This document shows, in pieces, positions 1-11,410 of a DNA stretch of 64,000 nucleotides (positions within the stretch are counted from its first letter, which is position 1; the number at the start of each line of letters is the position of its first letter). The notes beneath the pieces are model-generated. The model ran no database searches, was not told where the DNA came from, and saw only the letters and a program-made list of their open reading frames with translations. Source of the stretch: Telmatactis stephensoni (taxonomy: Eukaryota; Cnidaria; Anthozoa; Actiniaria; Isophelliidae); contig JALIZF010001915.1 of NCBI GenBank assembly GCA_029948255.1, forward strand, positions 1,240,001-1,304,000, in the 5' to 3' direction. The position numbers and the translations under genes are program-made.

Positions 1-468
1 GGTATTCATTTTTCAGAAATTTGTATGTTTATTCTTTTCATCTCTCTTTTCATCGACTAATTTTGGCTTGTTTCAGTTTATTCCATTTGTGTTCATTTCA
101 TTGTTCAATCAATCATCCATTAGGTCGTGTCACTTCTCCGGCAAACTCGATTTCCTAATTTCATTCGCTCAATTTCTGCTGGCTTGCTCGTTCTATTAAA
201 AAAATAAATCTGATTAGCTGCATAATTTTTGCATTTAATGTTTGACATTCAGTTCTTTTTTCGCAAAATATTATTTTATATTGTCATACTTATATACATT
301 ACAGCGAAATACTTATCTCTTAAAAATGGGATTTCTTTTACAGTAACCGATATTATTAATTGTGCTTTTATAATAAATAGTGTTAATTTTTAGTGCAGAA
401 CATTTAGTTTCAGCAATTCAATGCAACCTAAATTAATGTCGGTAAATTGTAATCGTGCCTTTTACCCT

Positions 469-630
469 GTTCTCTCCATCTGTGTTCTTGTTAAAGAGTA
501 GTTCTCTCCATCAGTATTCTTGTTAAAGGGGAGTTCTCTCCATCAGTGTTCTTGTTAAAGGGGAGTTATCTTTATCAGTGCTCTTGAAAAAGAGGAGTTC
601 TTTCTATCAGTGCTCTTGTTAAAGAATATA
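469..630. repeat. 32-bp minisatellite, 5 units
   Basis: Five head-to-tail degenerate copies of a 32-bp unit beginning GTTCTCTCCATCAGTGTTCT. The middle copies are nearly identical and the outer ones diverge. There are no spacers between units and no coding potential. Confidence 0.85.
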
Positions 631-921
631 TAGATCAAAACCACCCTGGATTAGAGAGAATTTGAAACAAGTGTGAGGTCACTGCGGATAAAATTACAGC
701 TTTCTTACTTTGTAAAATGCAAACTTAATATTTACCACAATTACTCCTATATTTACAAAAATTATTTTATTCATCCTTGCCATTCACTAATTATTTACAG
801 ACTTATCTATACCTTCTTCCATTCACTTTTCTCGTCCTGCTCTGTCCTATTTCTTTGTCAGTTAATGCACTTTAGCAAAATGTTAAATTATTTCCACTCT
901 TTCCTTTTTCTTCAATATTAC

Positions 922-966
922 CTTTACTTTACTTTACTTTACTTTACTTTACTTTACTTTACTTTA
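922..966. repeat. (CTTTA)n microsatellite
   Basis: Uninterrupted pentamer run of about nine units. A short ORF crossing it is a by-product of the repeat. Confidence 0.9.
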
Positions 967-2778
967 ATAGTTTCAAGTTACAGAAAAAAATATATATATA
1001 GCTGAGGCAATGAGAGGCTACGATGTACAATATGTACATGTCTTTAGTAATTATATATTATACATAATGAAAATGAATGTAAAATCGGGCATTATTGTTA
1101 TTAATAGAGATTAAAGAGCTTGAATATTGTTGGTTCTCTCCTACTTTAATAACGACAAAGAATATTTTTCTCCCTAAATTTGTTCAATTCATTTAACACA
1201 TCTTTCTTGTTTTTTTTATGATTTATCCCATTTTTATTTTTTCCCTTGATGTTTATGTACATGTCTTAGCTAAAGAAAAACAAAAAGCTAGAAGAATACT
1301 AAAGTACTAGTGAAAAAAAAGTCAAGCTTAATTGAATCAATAGGATTAGACTGTTAGATGTGTAGCGTAGAGCAATAGAAGAATTACTTCAAATTTCCAA
1401 ACGCACTACTCTCAAGAAATGAAAAAAATATGGTAGGTGGTATGATGATACAAGGGAGCTTGCTAGAGCGGTGAGGAACGGTTTAGGGAGGAGGGAGAAA
1501 TAGCCCCAAAAAAGTAGGGAGGAGGGAGAAAAGAGGCAGAAAAATCGGTTTGGGAGGAGGGAGGAAAACAATTATGAGATGTAGTGAAGGAGAAATGTCC
1601 TGCCTGTTCCTCTCTGCTCTTGCTAGTTGGTCCCTTTTAAAGAGAGTGGTATAATGAATAATGAATTCATGTATTTAGGTAAAGGTACATTCACTGACAC
1701 AGCAAAGGCTCTCTAGTATACAAGCACTTTAAGTGCTTGCTAAGCCTTGTAAAGTAGTTAGCTGGTGGCAAGTAAGCTTATTTCTTGAACTAATCTATAC
1801 TAATATCAATAAACAAAAAGGACTTGACAGCAAAACCTAAATATTATGTCTCTAGTGGTCTCTTTCAATTACATATTTACAGAGTTTGCTTGAGGCTGAG
1901 TCCTTGGTTCTAAAAGCTATACTTATTTACTACTTTATTATCAGTCTAAGGGACAAAAATCACATGTAATTACGATTAAGCCTTCCTTTTTTTACATGTT
2001 TTTGGTCATGTCTTCTTATTTCAAGATTAATTTCCGAGGTCTTTGGTATATTACATAAACGTGATCAAAACGATCAAGCCTTTAGGGCTGAACCTCATTG
2101 TAATTAGAAGTAAAATAGCTTATTTAATATTCACAATCCAACTGTATATTGCAGCCATATAGTCCATCGCATGATCAAGTCTTCTACAACGTTTCAATAA
2201 CACAATTGTAATAAGGACTTGTTGTACTATGGTAAACGTAGTTCCAATTTAGACAATACGGGCATGGAACATCGTGACTTTGCAAGCAATATGAAAAGCT
2301 GTTCATTAAAGTCTCGCTTGAGGGCATGAAATGTCTGTCAAGCTATAATGCAATAAAAAGCTTCTCGATGAGGTTACGCCTCCAATACTGGAGCAAACAA
2401 TTATTGTCAGATTTTCTGACGTAAAACCTGTAGAGTGACAATCTTTTTTTATCTTCGATAACATGATGGGGACGGATAATCACGATTCTCAGTCTTTATA
2501 GGCAAATTGTGTGATGATTTCGAAGATCCTTTGGATGTCTTTGAAGAGTCCTAATATATCATTAGGATTTCGAGCTACCAGTTGTAGATGATGTCTTAGC
2601 GAGACTTGTTTCCCTTCTCGCAGGTGAATCGGATGTCTTTGTTATTTTTGGATGCTCTTCGTCTACTTACAGAGGTCCTAAGGATGTTCCCTGAGGGACA
2701 CCATTATGCTGTCAAACTCGCTCACTGATAGCTCGGCTGTGTGATCACTTTGAAAGATATGGAAGAACAGCTTCAATT

Positions 2779-2784
2779 TTTATT
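2779..2784 (-). terminator. Poly(A) signal candidate of the GPCR gene
   Basis: The plus-strand bases TTTATT read AATAAA on the minus strand, about 110 bp downstream of the receptor stop codon. This is a suitable distance for a short 3' UTR. Inferred from position only. Confidence 0.45.
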
Positions 2785-2893
2785 GCAAATAGACATCTAA
2801 TCCAGTCGTGATGTGAATTGGTTGTTTGATTGTCATAAATCAAAGCAATTCGTGTTCATTTGGTTGCAGAGAGTGTTTATCGGAGGGATTCCT

Positions 2894-4036
2894 TCATGTT
2901 GCCGAACTTACAATCGTAGCGACGTGTTGGTAGGCAGTGGATGATCTCGATTCAATCGTCCTAAAACGCTCGGATTCAACAATCTGATTATTCTGGCTTG
3001 CACGACTATGTCTCCTTAGAGTGGCCCTAAGTTTCTTCCTGAGGGATGCCAAACCCGCCTGCAGCGCGTGTGTCAAGCGATGAAAGTACTTGTTGAAAGC
3101 TGTATTGAAATCTTCACAAAGACCAGCATACAGGAAAGGATTGATGGTTGAATTACAATAAGCAAGAAGTACAAGGAAATAATGGTATTCAACGGGCATG
3201 TATATCTTGTGGTAAGGAATATTAGGTAGTTGACTGATGAACGCTTTGATGATGTACGGAAGCCAGCAGATCATATACACAGCAAATATTTTGGCAAGGC
3301 TAACAGCTCCTTTAAGTAGATAGCTTCGTCGCTTCCTGTCAGTTTTCTCTAACACAATCTCATTCTTGGCTATTCTTTTCGCCTGAATCCTTGCGATACG
3401 AAAGATAAGTCCATAAATCACAAACACAACCAAGGCCGGTAGAAACCAGTTTACACCAATGATGAAGAGGCTGAATTCGGGGTCGAATTGGTAGGAGCAG
3501 CTACGGTTTTCAACGGAGCTTGGCATCTTTCTCCACCCCATAACAGGCAACGTTGCAGTTATGGTAGAATAAATCCATATTGCAGCTACCATCATCAGGA
3601 CTTGCCTTTTGGCGATGCGTTTAGACACAAAGGGATGACAAATGGTTAAGTACCGATACCCACTGACAGCCATTAGATTTATGCACGAGCACGAGATGGT
3701 CAGGAAAAACAAAGTATAGATGAAATCACATACAATAACAGAATGGTCGAACATGCCCTTCATGTGCCATTCCAGTTCAAATGGTAGAATTCCACACAGG
3801 ATTACCAGATCAGAGAATGCCAAACTTGCTAAGAAGTAGTTTACCTTGGTTCGAAGTTTTGGTACGTTAAAGAAAACCGCTAAAATGCTGAAATTCCCGA
3901 AAGCGCCAACGAATCCAATAAATAGACACAAAGCAGTAAAAGTGTGAGCAAAAATTGGGCTCATTTGTTCAGCATTACTGTTGTTCCCTACACTAGAGAG
4001 GGCTGAAGTAGTCGAATTTTTGGTCGGTCCCTCCAT
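2894..4036 (-). CDS. Rhodopsin-like (class A) G protein-coupled receptor, ligand unknown
   Basis: Intronless 380-residue receptor expected at the plasma membrane, signalling through heterotrimeric G proteins. Seven hydrophobic segments lie at about residues 31-55, 66-90, 101-123, 146-167, 189-213, 246-270 and 283-305. Class A landmarks are visible: N48 in TM1, LAFSD with D76 in TM2, C103 and C180 as the likely TM3-ECL2 disulfide, W154 in TM4, CWLP (257-260) in TM6 and NPFLY (299-303) in TM7. N-glycosylation sequons are at N7, N18 and N177. The DRY motif is altered: residues 127-129 read YRY, so the TM3 acidic residue is replaced by tyrosine while the arginine is kept. The basic tail after residue 320 is Ser/Arg-rich. 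Length is normal for the class. The start is the first ATG in frame and leaves a 30-residue extracellular N terminus. Single-exon receptors of this kind are common in cnidarians and often resemble melatonin, adenosine or amine receptors; no specific ligand is supported here. Confidence 0.92.
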   Translation of the reverse strand: MEGPTKNSTTSALSSVGNNSNAEQMSPIFAHTFTALCLFIGFVGAFGNFSILAVFFNVPKLRTKVNYFLASLAFSDLVILCGILPFELEWHMKGMFDHSVIVCDFIYTLFFLTISCSCINLMAVSGYRYLTICHPFVSKRIAKRQVLMMVAAIWIYSTITATLPVMGWRKMPSSVENRSCSYQFDPEFSLFIIGVNWFLPALVVFVIYGLIFRIARIQAKRIAKNEIVLEKTDRKRRSYLLKGAVSLAKIFAVYMICWLPYIIKAFISQLPNIPYHKIYMPVEYHYFLVLLAYCNSTINPFLYAGLCEDFNTAFNKYFHRLTHALQAGLASLRKKLRATLRRHSRASQNNQIVESERFRTIESRSSTAYQHVATIVSSAT

Positions 4037-7000
4037 CGAGTTTACTTGTGTAGCTATCAGTCTGAACTACAACTGCGATAATGCCCCAGCGATAACGTCC
4101 AACCAGTCTTATAACAGAGTAATTTGCATATTTATTCTATTTTGTCACGTGGTTCAAACAGCTGCTTTTTTCATCTCGGATATGATCACACGTTTTCAGA
4201 TCAGTTTTATTTTTATTAAAGACATACGTTTTATCTGCATAAGTTTTTTCTTTCGCCAAGTGTTCCCAAGTGAGTCTTATTGGAGGAAAGCAAATCAGAG
4301 ATCAAAGATAGTTCTGTGGCGCAGATCTCAACAACGCAAGCGGAAATGCACACAACCTATCTCAAAAATCCTTCTGACGTTTAACTTTATCTATTCTGAT
4401 CAATTCGCTTGTTTGTTTGCATCGAAGGGTGATGTTTATGGGAAAATTCTAATGTCGACAAAACCCCGTACCAAAGTAATGAGTTGTTTGTCAAGACAGT
4501 CGATTACAGTTCAACGTCACTAGGGCTATAATCCTTGAATTTCGATTAGCAATCAGAACTAGAATGGTCACCTATCGTTCGTTATGATAGCAGATTAGGT
4601 TTATTTTGTCAAGATTTCGTGCCTGAGATTAATATTCACTGCCGCAAATGAGTCATTAACAGTGTGCCAGGAGATACTTTGCCTACTAGTTCGTTTCCTG
4701 TTTTTGACTCATGAAGATGTCGCACGAATGCCCAGCCATCATAAAACTGCTTGAGCTTCGAATAAAATAAATGGTTGTATAGCAGAACAAAGTGGTAACA
4801 GACCAATGCATCGTAGTGTTAAAAAAACGCCATTTCATGGCAAGATTTATAGCGTTATTCACCACAGTACCAAAACAGTTGTAAAATATAGTCAATTTAT
4901 GTGCGAAGAACCTTTTTTTGTAATTTACTCAAGCATATTGCACCTTAGAAATCCCGCCTTTTTAACATTTCAAAGCAGAATAAATATTTCGCCCATGCAA
5001 TAAAAAATCTGTTCCGTCAACATGGTTTTTAATTCACTTAAGTTTCAGAATAAAGTCGCCTTTATTTAAAAAGAATCTTGGACTGTCGCATAGAAATAAA
5101 GAGAAAATGAGCAGTGTAAATATATGGCCTTCATAAAGGCCACGCCGTTGCCGACAAAATACGGCATGATTTATTAATCTAAAGGGTTTAATAGTTTTTA
5201 CTTTGAAAGTATATGGATAGGCGTGGGACAGCGTGCAACGATATTCAAACTAAGGTATACGAGAAATTGAAAATATGGCTGCCACAAATTTGTACAATCA
5301 ATAGAAAGTTGACGATTTGATATATAAGAGCATGTGTGGCGGTTTTAGCCGGCAGTGAAATAAAATCAGTAAAACGACCTAAAAAAACGGATAAAAAGCT
5401 TTAGTATCGTATTAATTGTAAGGCAATAAAGCATATCTATATAAGAAACGTTTAAGGTACAAGGAAAGGGTAATTTATTCATTTATTAGGATTTAAAGCT
5501 TGAGTCAACTGTTCAACTGTTAAATTTGAAAAAAAGAAAGAAAGAAGAAGGAAAAAAAAAAAAACGATTTTATTAAGTCACCATAAACTGAAAATAAAAA
5601 TTTCTAAATAATAGCCATCAATTAGCTGAATCTGGCAGGTAAGTGATCTTCATCTTGGGAATTGTATTACTAAATGTGGTTGATTTTCCATTAAAAATTC
5701 GGTGTTATATACCAGACACTCAGAGAGGAAAATTAGTTAATTGTGAAAATCGATTTTGGAAAGTCTTTGTTTTAAAAGCGAAGGACAAAGAAACGATGTA
5801 TGAAAAGAAATTATGCAATTTGCGATAAAATACACTAGAAGCAAATATCACATGGTCTTTGCAATTGACAAAAATACGTTCTTAAAGCTACTTGATTGAG
5901 TGTTCTAGAATTTTCTGATAAGAATCTAGAAAATACCAGATGAAATTTCCCACTCATATCTCACAAATAGATCCAAATGCCGGTTTTTATACTAAGCCGA
6001 GGTGAATTTCAGCTCAAGTCACGATAAAATTCTATTAGTAGTAAATTCATTTCTTATTTTCTCGTTGTCGTTATCTTTTTTGCTCTCGTTTATTGGAGTT
6101 TATCGTGAATTTATTCCATCAAATTTGATTTTAAACCAGTAGGCTACAACAACAATGTAGGAATTCCCACTAATGTTCTTTATGCCATGAAAACCCTTTT
6201 ATCGACTAAACTAACTTGTCCATTAATTTTTCATCACAATGACTCAGCACAACACTTGATAGTTCATGAAAAGCAAGTAAACTTTCTAATTTATTTGCAC
6301 TGTAGGATAGCCATCAACACGCTATGGGATGAAGGTTTTCTTTGTTGCTGCAGGTTTTTTTCCTGCTATAAGAACTTTTCCATTGATATGTCATTCATCG
6401 TAATAGCTCATCTTAAACGTAAGAAACAGTTCCTATTGCACTATAGTAACGGCGATTTTTAGTGCATCAATTAGGTCCACGCTCTCTTATCTAGTACCTA
6501 TACGACAAGTGTCCACATTTAATTATTACACAAAAATAAACAGTTGTTGAGATGTCTGAAAGTACTATCTGTGCGTTTGTAGAAACACACTTTTCTGCTT
6601 TAGATATTATCGTATTTCCTTTTAAAATTGGATAAAAATTTGTCTTATGTCGACAGACAACAGAAATGTCATTCTAAACGTCTGACGAATGATCGATCGT
6701 TTTCTAAAAGCAAATTACCGAATGAAGACTTCTATATAAAATAAAGACGAATATTCTGTAAATTTGAGAGATATTTTAGAGATATTGTATCACTGTATGT
6801 GAGTGAGACCTGAAGATAAGATAAGGCTGCTTTTTTTCTTTCTTTTTTTGCTCTGGTATTAAACCGGCTAAAATAAATTAAAGAGTCTGTCTGTTTATCT
6901 TGGTTGAGCCACGGCTTTTTTCTACTTTGTCTTGTTTTGTTTGTTTGTTTTTCTTTCATTTTTATAAATGAATTAAGAATTTCGACTTAAACTTGAAAAA

Positions 7001-7527
7001 ATTCTAACGTTTAATTTCAAACTAAAAGCGATCTTTATTCGTTTATTTTAATCATTTTATTTATTCTTTATTCATATTTTTTCAAAAGCAAATTATATTA
7101 TTCAATATTTCATTTTTATTTCTCCTTTTATCCATCTTACATTTTATTTGAGTGATTTATATTTATTTCTCCAACTTCCACAAAATGGTCTCTTCTTTAG
7201 CTTTCAATCTTATCTAATATCACATTGTTAAGATTTTTGTTCGTTTTATTTATTTTGTCGTGTATTTTTATCAACGAAAATCGAAAAAGCAACGATGTTT
7301 TTTTACTTGGAGAAAACAAGAAATTCTACAAATTTTTGGTTTTGGTCTGAAGGATGAACAACAAATCGAAAACATAATTATTACTCTTTTACATGAGAGG
7401 ACATACGACCACTTCTATCTTATTTTGTATTTATTTTTTAAGAAAAAATAATGATGCTTTTACTTAGCTTACCGACACTGTCCACAACGCCAATAAACTA
7501 GAAAGACGCGATGAAAAAAATCAAATT
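4037..7527. other. Gene-free stretch upstream of the GPCR
   Basis: Presumed 5' flank and promoter side of the minus-strand receptor gene. An ORF at 3981-4523 on the plus strand overlaps the receptor start but has no recognisable features. Otherwise only AT-rich sequence and short A/T tracts are visible. Confidence 0.5.
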
Positions 7528-8091
7528 AATTTTGCACTGCATGAATGGCTGTTTTGTTATGATAACTGTGACGTCAACTCTACTTCTATTAACAATGAAC
7601 GCATGGGAAAGATGTTGGCCGAAAAGAAAAGGAAAGTGTGCAAGGACAAAAACCGGTAGTAGATGTATGGAAATCTGACATTTGGCCCTTGAAAACGAAA
7701 TGTCAAATGCCAAAAGAAAATAATTTTGCACTGCATGAATGGCTGTTTTGTTATGATAACTGTGACGCCAACTCTACTTCTATTAACAATGAACGCATGG
7801 GAAAGATGTTGGCCGAAAAGAAAAGGAAAGTGTGCAAGGGCAAAAACCGGTAGTAGATGTATGGAAATCTGACATTTGGCCCTTGAAAACGAAATGTCAA
7901 ATGCCAAAAATAATTTTGCACTGCATGAATGGCTGTTTCATTATGATAACTGTGACGCCAACTCTACTTCTATTAACAATGAACGCATGGGAAAGATGTT
8001 GGCTGAAAGGAAAAGGAGAGTATGCAAGGACAAAAATAGGTAGTAGATGTATGGAAATCTGACATTTGGCTCTTGAATACAAAATGCCACC
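7528..8091. repeat. ~190-bp tandem repeat, 3 copies
   Basis: Three head-to-tail copies starting AATTTTGCACTGCATGAATG at 7528, 7722 and 7912 (periods 194 and 190 bp). They are highly similar, the third slightly more diverged and ending near 8091. Several overlapping ORFs on both strands arise only because the unit is open. Confidence 0.9.
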
Positions 8092-8496
8092 TACATTGTT
8101 ATTAACGGCAAAACATATGGGATTATGGGGATCATTGCATAATCCAAGAAAGATTTAAAAAAACAAATTAATTTTCGATCTAGAAGGAACAACTTCTGAA
8201 AGTGCGCTTAATTAAGAGTTGACAATTTTAAACATTTGATAACCATAGTAATATGGTAAAGCATTGGGATCAAACGTACGCAGTCTAATGTCACGATTCT
8301 AGATGTTAATAATATTTTTATGTTGAAACATCTCTATTTTAGTGAAGTTTGATCATAACAAAGTGAAGTCAGTGGTGATAGAAATCGTATAACAAAGTGA
8401 ACTCTCTCAAGACGACATATTTCACATCAGTAAAAATTAACTGATATTTTCCTATTCAGTCTACCATGCTGCACTTTTGACATGAAAGTGTACTAC

Positions 8497-8642
8497 TAGA
8501 GCGATAACACTTAAACCATGAAATAACTTAGTAACTAAATAGAGACAAATAGTAGCAAAATCCTTTGTTTTCTATTGTTTCATTAGTACTATTTGTACTT
8601 TTTAGTTAGTACTTGTTTCACGGTTTTAGTGCTATCGCTCTA
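8497..8642. mobile_element. Palindromic MITE, TAGAGC ends
   Basis: The left end reads TAGAGCGATAACACTTAAAC and the right end is its imperfect reverse complement (TTTTAGTGCTATCGCTCTA). It is 146 bp, has no ORF, and the outer TA suits a TA target duplication. The first bases match the TAGAGCAG family found elsewhere in the window. Confidence 0.7.
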
Positions 8643-8685
8643 ACTCACTTGTGCAAACGTCTTGCAAACATCTTGTTTATCAAAA

Positions 8686-8845
8686 GTCCAGTTCTGAGAT
8701 ATCCCTCACCTGCTACATACAAAGGATTTAGAACGAGGCTACGTGCTAAAACTTTTGTTTTCTTACGAATGATTGAGCTTTTGCACGTAGCCTCGTGTTG
8801 ATTCCTTTGTATGTGGCAAGTCAAATGTATCTCGGAAGTCGGTTA
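8686..8845. mobile_element. Inverted-repeat element (hairpin MITE)
   Basis: Arms share GCTACATACAAAGGA and the inner block ACGAGGCTACGTGC, in inverted orientation around a ~35-bp loop. Outer boundaries are approximate and no target duplication was resolved. Confidence 0.6.
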
Positions 8846-10554
8846 TTGCGTATTTAAATCAGTAAAATGTTTCTAGGTTGGCATAATTACTCACGTCCTG
8901 ACATCAGTTTTACAGGACCGTCATTAAGGTGTATCTTTCCACTAGAACAATTGATCTGCACCAAACACATATTCGTTTCCTGACTGCAAAAAAAATATAC
9001 CAAAAGAACACTTGATCGGCAGCATTCGATTTACATTTGGAAAAGAACACATGGTCGGGAACGATTCAATTTGTGAAAAGAAATGAACACATGATCATCA
9101 GTGTTCAATTATTTGTGATGAACTTGAACTAAGGATACCTTTAGCTATATTTGGGTTAGTCAGGATTAGTATGTCCATTCAGTTTATCACATTACGGAGG
9201 TTACCCTATTCAGCGAGCGGCAAAATACGTATCTACAAGCTTGGTTTATTTCTAGATAACACTTAAATTAGGACGGCGAGACAGCGTCGCCAGACCTCCA
9301 ATTAAGGAATAGAAAGCATATATTGGTGTATCTCAATAGTTACACTGTTATCTTGTTGCGTTATATGTAATGTGTAATTTTACTCATATTCTTGTCTTAG
9401 TGTTACAGTGGGATGCTACTCCTAAATATTGTTACATTACGTGTTGCATTGTGATGCTACGCTTATATTTTTTGCGTTACATATTGCATTGTGATGTTAC
9501 TCCTATATTGTTACGTTACGTTTTGCATTACGATGTTACTCCTATATTGTTACGTTACGTGTTGCATTATGATGTTACTCCTATATTGTTACGTTACGTG
9601 TTGCATTATGATGTTACTCCTATATTGTTACGTTACGTGTTGCATTATGATGTTACTCCTATATTGTTACGTTACGTGTTGCATTATGATGTTACTCCTA
9701 TATTGTTACGTTACGTGTTGCATTATGATGTTACTCCTATATTGTTACGTTACGTGTTGCATTATGATGTTACTCCTATATTGTTACGTTACGTGTTGCA
9801 TTATGATGTTACTCCTATATTGTTACGTTACGTGTTGTATTATGATGTTACTCCTATATTGTTACGTTACGTGTTGCATTATGATGTTACTCCTATATTG
9901 TTGCATTATGTGTTGCATTGTGATGTTACTTCCATGTATTGTTGCGTTACGTGTCGCTACTTCTAAATTGTTGCGTTAGTGTGTGATATTACTCCTGTAT
10001 GGTTGCATTTTACAGTACTGGATGTTACTTCCACAAAGTTGCGTTAAAGTGTGATGTTACTCCTATACTGTTGCACGTTGGAGAGTGATGTTACTTCTAT
10101 ATAGTTGCGTTACAGTGTGATGTTACTCATGTTTTTTGCGTTATATATTGCATTGTGATGTTACTCCTATATTGTTGCATATTGCGGTGCGATGTTACTT
10201 CTATACAGTTGCGTTACAGTGTGATGTTACTCCTATGTTTTATTGCGTTACATATTTCATTGTGATGTTACTCCTATATTGTTGCATATTGCGGTGCGAT
10301 GTTACTTCTATACAGTTGCGTTACAGTGTGATGTTACTCCTATGTTTTATTGCGTTACATATTTCATTGTGCTGTTACTCCTATATTGTTGCATGTCGTG
10401 GTGGGATGTTACTTCTATATAGTTCCGTTACAGTGTGATGTTAAGTTTTTTTTGCGTTATATATTGCATTGTGATTTTACTCCTATAGTGTTTTGTTACA
10501 TGTTGTAGTGTGTTACTTCTATATTGTTGCGTTATATGTTGCAGTGTGATGTTA

Positions 10555-10786
10555 AGGCGCTGTTACACGAGACCATTTTTACGACGATTTTCCGCGCAAC
10601 GTTGCAACAACTTGCAATATTTTGCGTTGAGAGTTTCTGACTTGGATTCAAAAACACGCAACGCGTTGCCGAAGCGAAAATTGCAAGGAAAATCGTTCCA
10701 AGTGTCATGTTACATGAGAAAGATTTTTAACGCAACGCCGTTGCACTGAAAATCGTCCTTAAAAATCGTCTCGTGTAACACCGCCT
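10555..10786. mobile_element. PIF/Harbinger-like MITE 1 (TTA target)
   Basis: Terminal inverted repeats AGGCGCTGTTACACGAGAC and GTCTCGTGTAACACCGCCT. TTA is duplicated at 10552-10554 and 10787-10789. The 232-bp body has no ORF of interest. A 3-bp TTA duplication is typical of PIF/Harbinger, but no transposase is present to confirm this. Confidence 0.75.
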
Positions 10787-10789
10787 TTA

Positions 10790-11030
10790 AGGTGATGTTA
10801 CACGGGTCGATTCGCAACAACGATTTTCCGCGCAACACTTAGTCAAGTTGATAACGTTGCGTTAAAAATTTTCAAAATTCATATCAAACATTTGCAACGT
10901 GTTCACTGAGCAAAAATATTACTAAAATATAGTTACGTTTTGTATTTTCCACGGCATAAATTTTACGGGTAACGGGTAACATTTGTTGCGCGTAAATCGT
11001 TGTTGGGAATCGACCCGTGTAACATCACCT
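10790..11030. mobile_element. PIF/Harbinger-like MITE 2, abutting MITE 1
   Basis: Ends AGGTGATGTTACACGGGTCG and CGACCCGTGTAACATCACCT. TTA lies on both sides (10787-10789, shared with MITE 1, and 11031-11033). It is 241 bp and noncoding. The terminal GTTACACG block is shared with MITE 1, so the two are related subfamilies. Confidence 0.75.
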
Positions 11031-11039
11031 TTACTCTTA

Positions 11040-11177
11040 TAGAGCAGTATTTGTACGGGTGTGAAACGGATTGCGCGGTGCTGTGACCGTATCAGTGCCG
11101 TGATGTCTACAAAAACATTCTTTTCCTAACCGTTCCGTGGCCGTGCTGTTTTCACAGTCATACGGAAATGTACTCTA
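11040..11177. mobile_element. TAGAGCAG-family palindromic MITE, copy 1
   Basis: Begins TAGAGCAGTATTTGTACGGG and ends with the inverted GTCATACGGAAATGTACTCTA. The interior carries the family's CCGT-rich palindrome and TGATGTCTACAAAAACATT. It sits in a minisatellite unit, and removing it restores ACTCTTATATAGTTGC, confirming a TA duplication. Confidence 0.8.
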
Positions 11178-11208
11178 TAGTTGCTTTATATGTTAAAGTG
11201 TGATGTTA

Positions 11209-11400
11209 AAGCTCGTATTATCACTCTGCGCGAAACAGATTTTCTTTGTTGCGAAAAGTAGCCTCCTTTTCAAATTTTACAAAATGAACTTCGTTGGGCA
11301 CTGGGAGATAATAAAAACACCATCTGCTCTGTAGCTTGAAGCGCAACAACGCATGTTTCGTGAAATGTTGCACGATTTTATCGCCTGTATTACCACACCT
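11209..11400. mobile_element. PIF/Harbinger-like MITE 3 (TTA target)
   Basis: Bounded by TTA at 11206-11208 and 11401-11403 inside a minisatellite unit. The terminal repeats are only imperfectly inverted (AAGCTCGTATTATCAC against AGGTGTGGTAATAC), with further inverted blocks rich in GCG/CGAAAC. It is 192 bp and noncoding. Confidence 0.6.
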
Positions 11401-11410
11401 TTACTCCTAT

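Larger units (their letters stand above)
1..2778. other. Gene-free AT-rich flank
   Basis: No ORF with protein-like composition and no conserved domain is visible on either strand. The stretch holds the 32-bp minisatellite (469-630), a CTTTA pentamer run (about 922-966) and a GA-rich patch near 1490-1566 in which GGGAGGAGGGAGAAA recurs three times. Confidence 0.6.
9405..11410. repeat. 39-bp minisatellite array, interrupted by insertions
   Basis: A perfect or near-perfect core at about 9488-9910 repeats a 39-bp unit containing GTTACGTGTTGCATTATGAT followed by GTTACTCCTATATTG. Degenerate units continue to about 10550, and single unit remnants reappear between inserted elements up to 11410. Because 39 is divisible by three, long ORFs encoding 13-residue repeats run through two frames. 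I regard them as non-genic. Confidence 0.9.

Noticed and set aside
469..630. CRISPR-like regular repeats
   Set aside because: Units are contiguous with no unique spacers, and the genome is eukaryotic; this is a minisatellite.
3981..4523. 180-codon plus-strand ORF overlapping the GPCR start
   Set aside because: No domain or promoter context; it is partly antisense to the receptor's coding start.
7498..8082. Five overlapping ORFs of 61-116 codons
   Set aside because: All are translations of the ~190-bp tandem repeat on both strands.
9370..9979. 198- and 162-codon repeat proteins in two plus-strand frames
   Set aside because: They arise from a 39-bp minisatellite with no stop in either frame; there are no other gene features and the array degenerates on the same strand.
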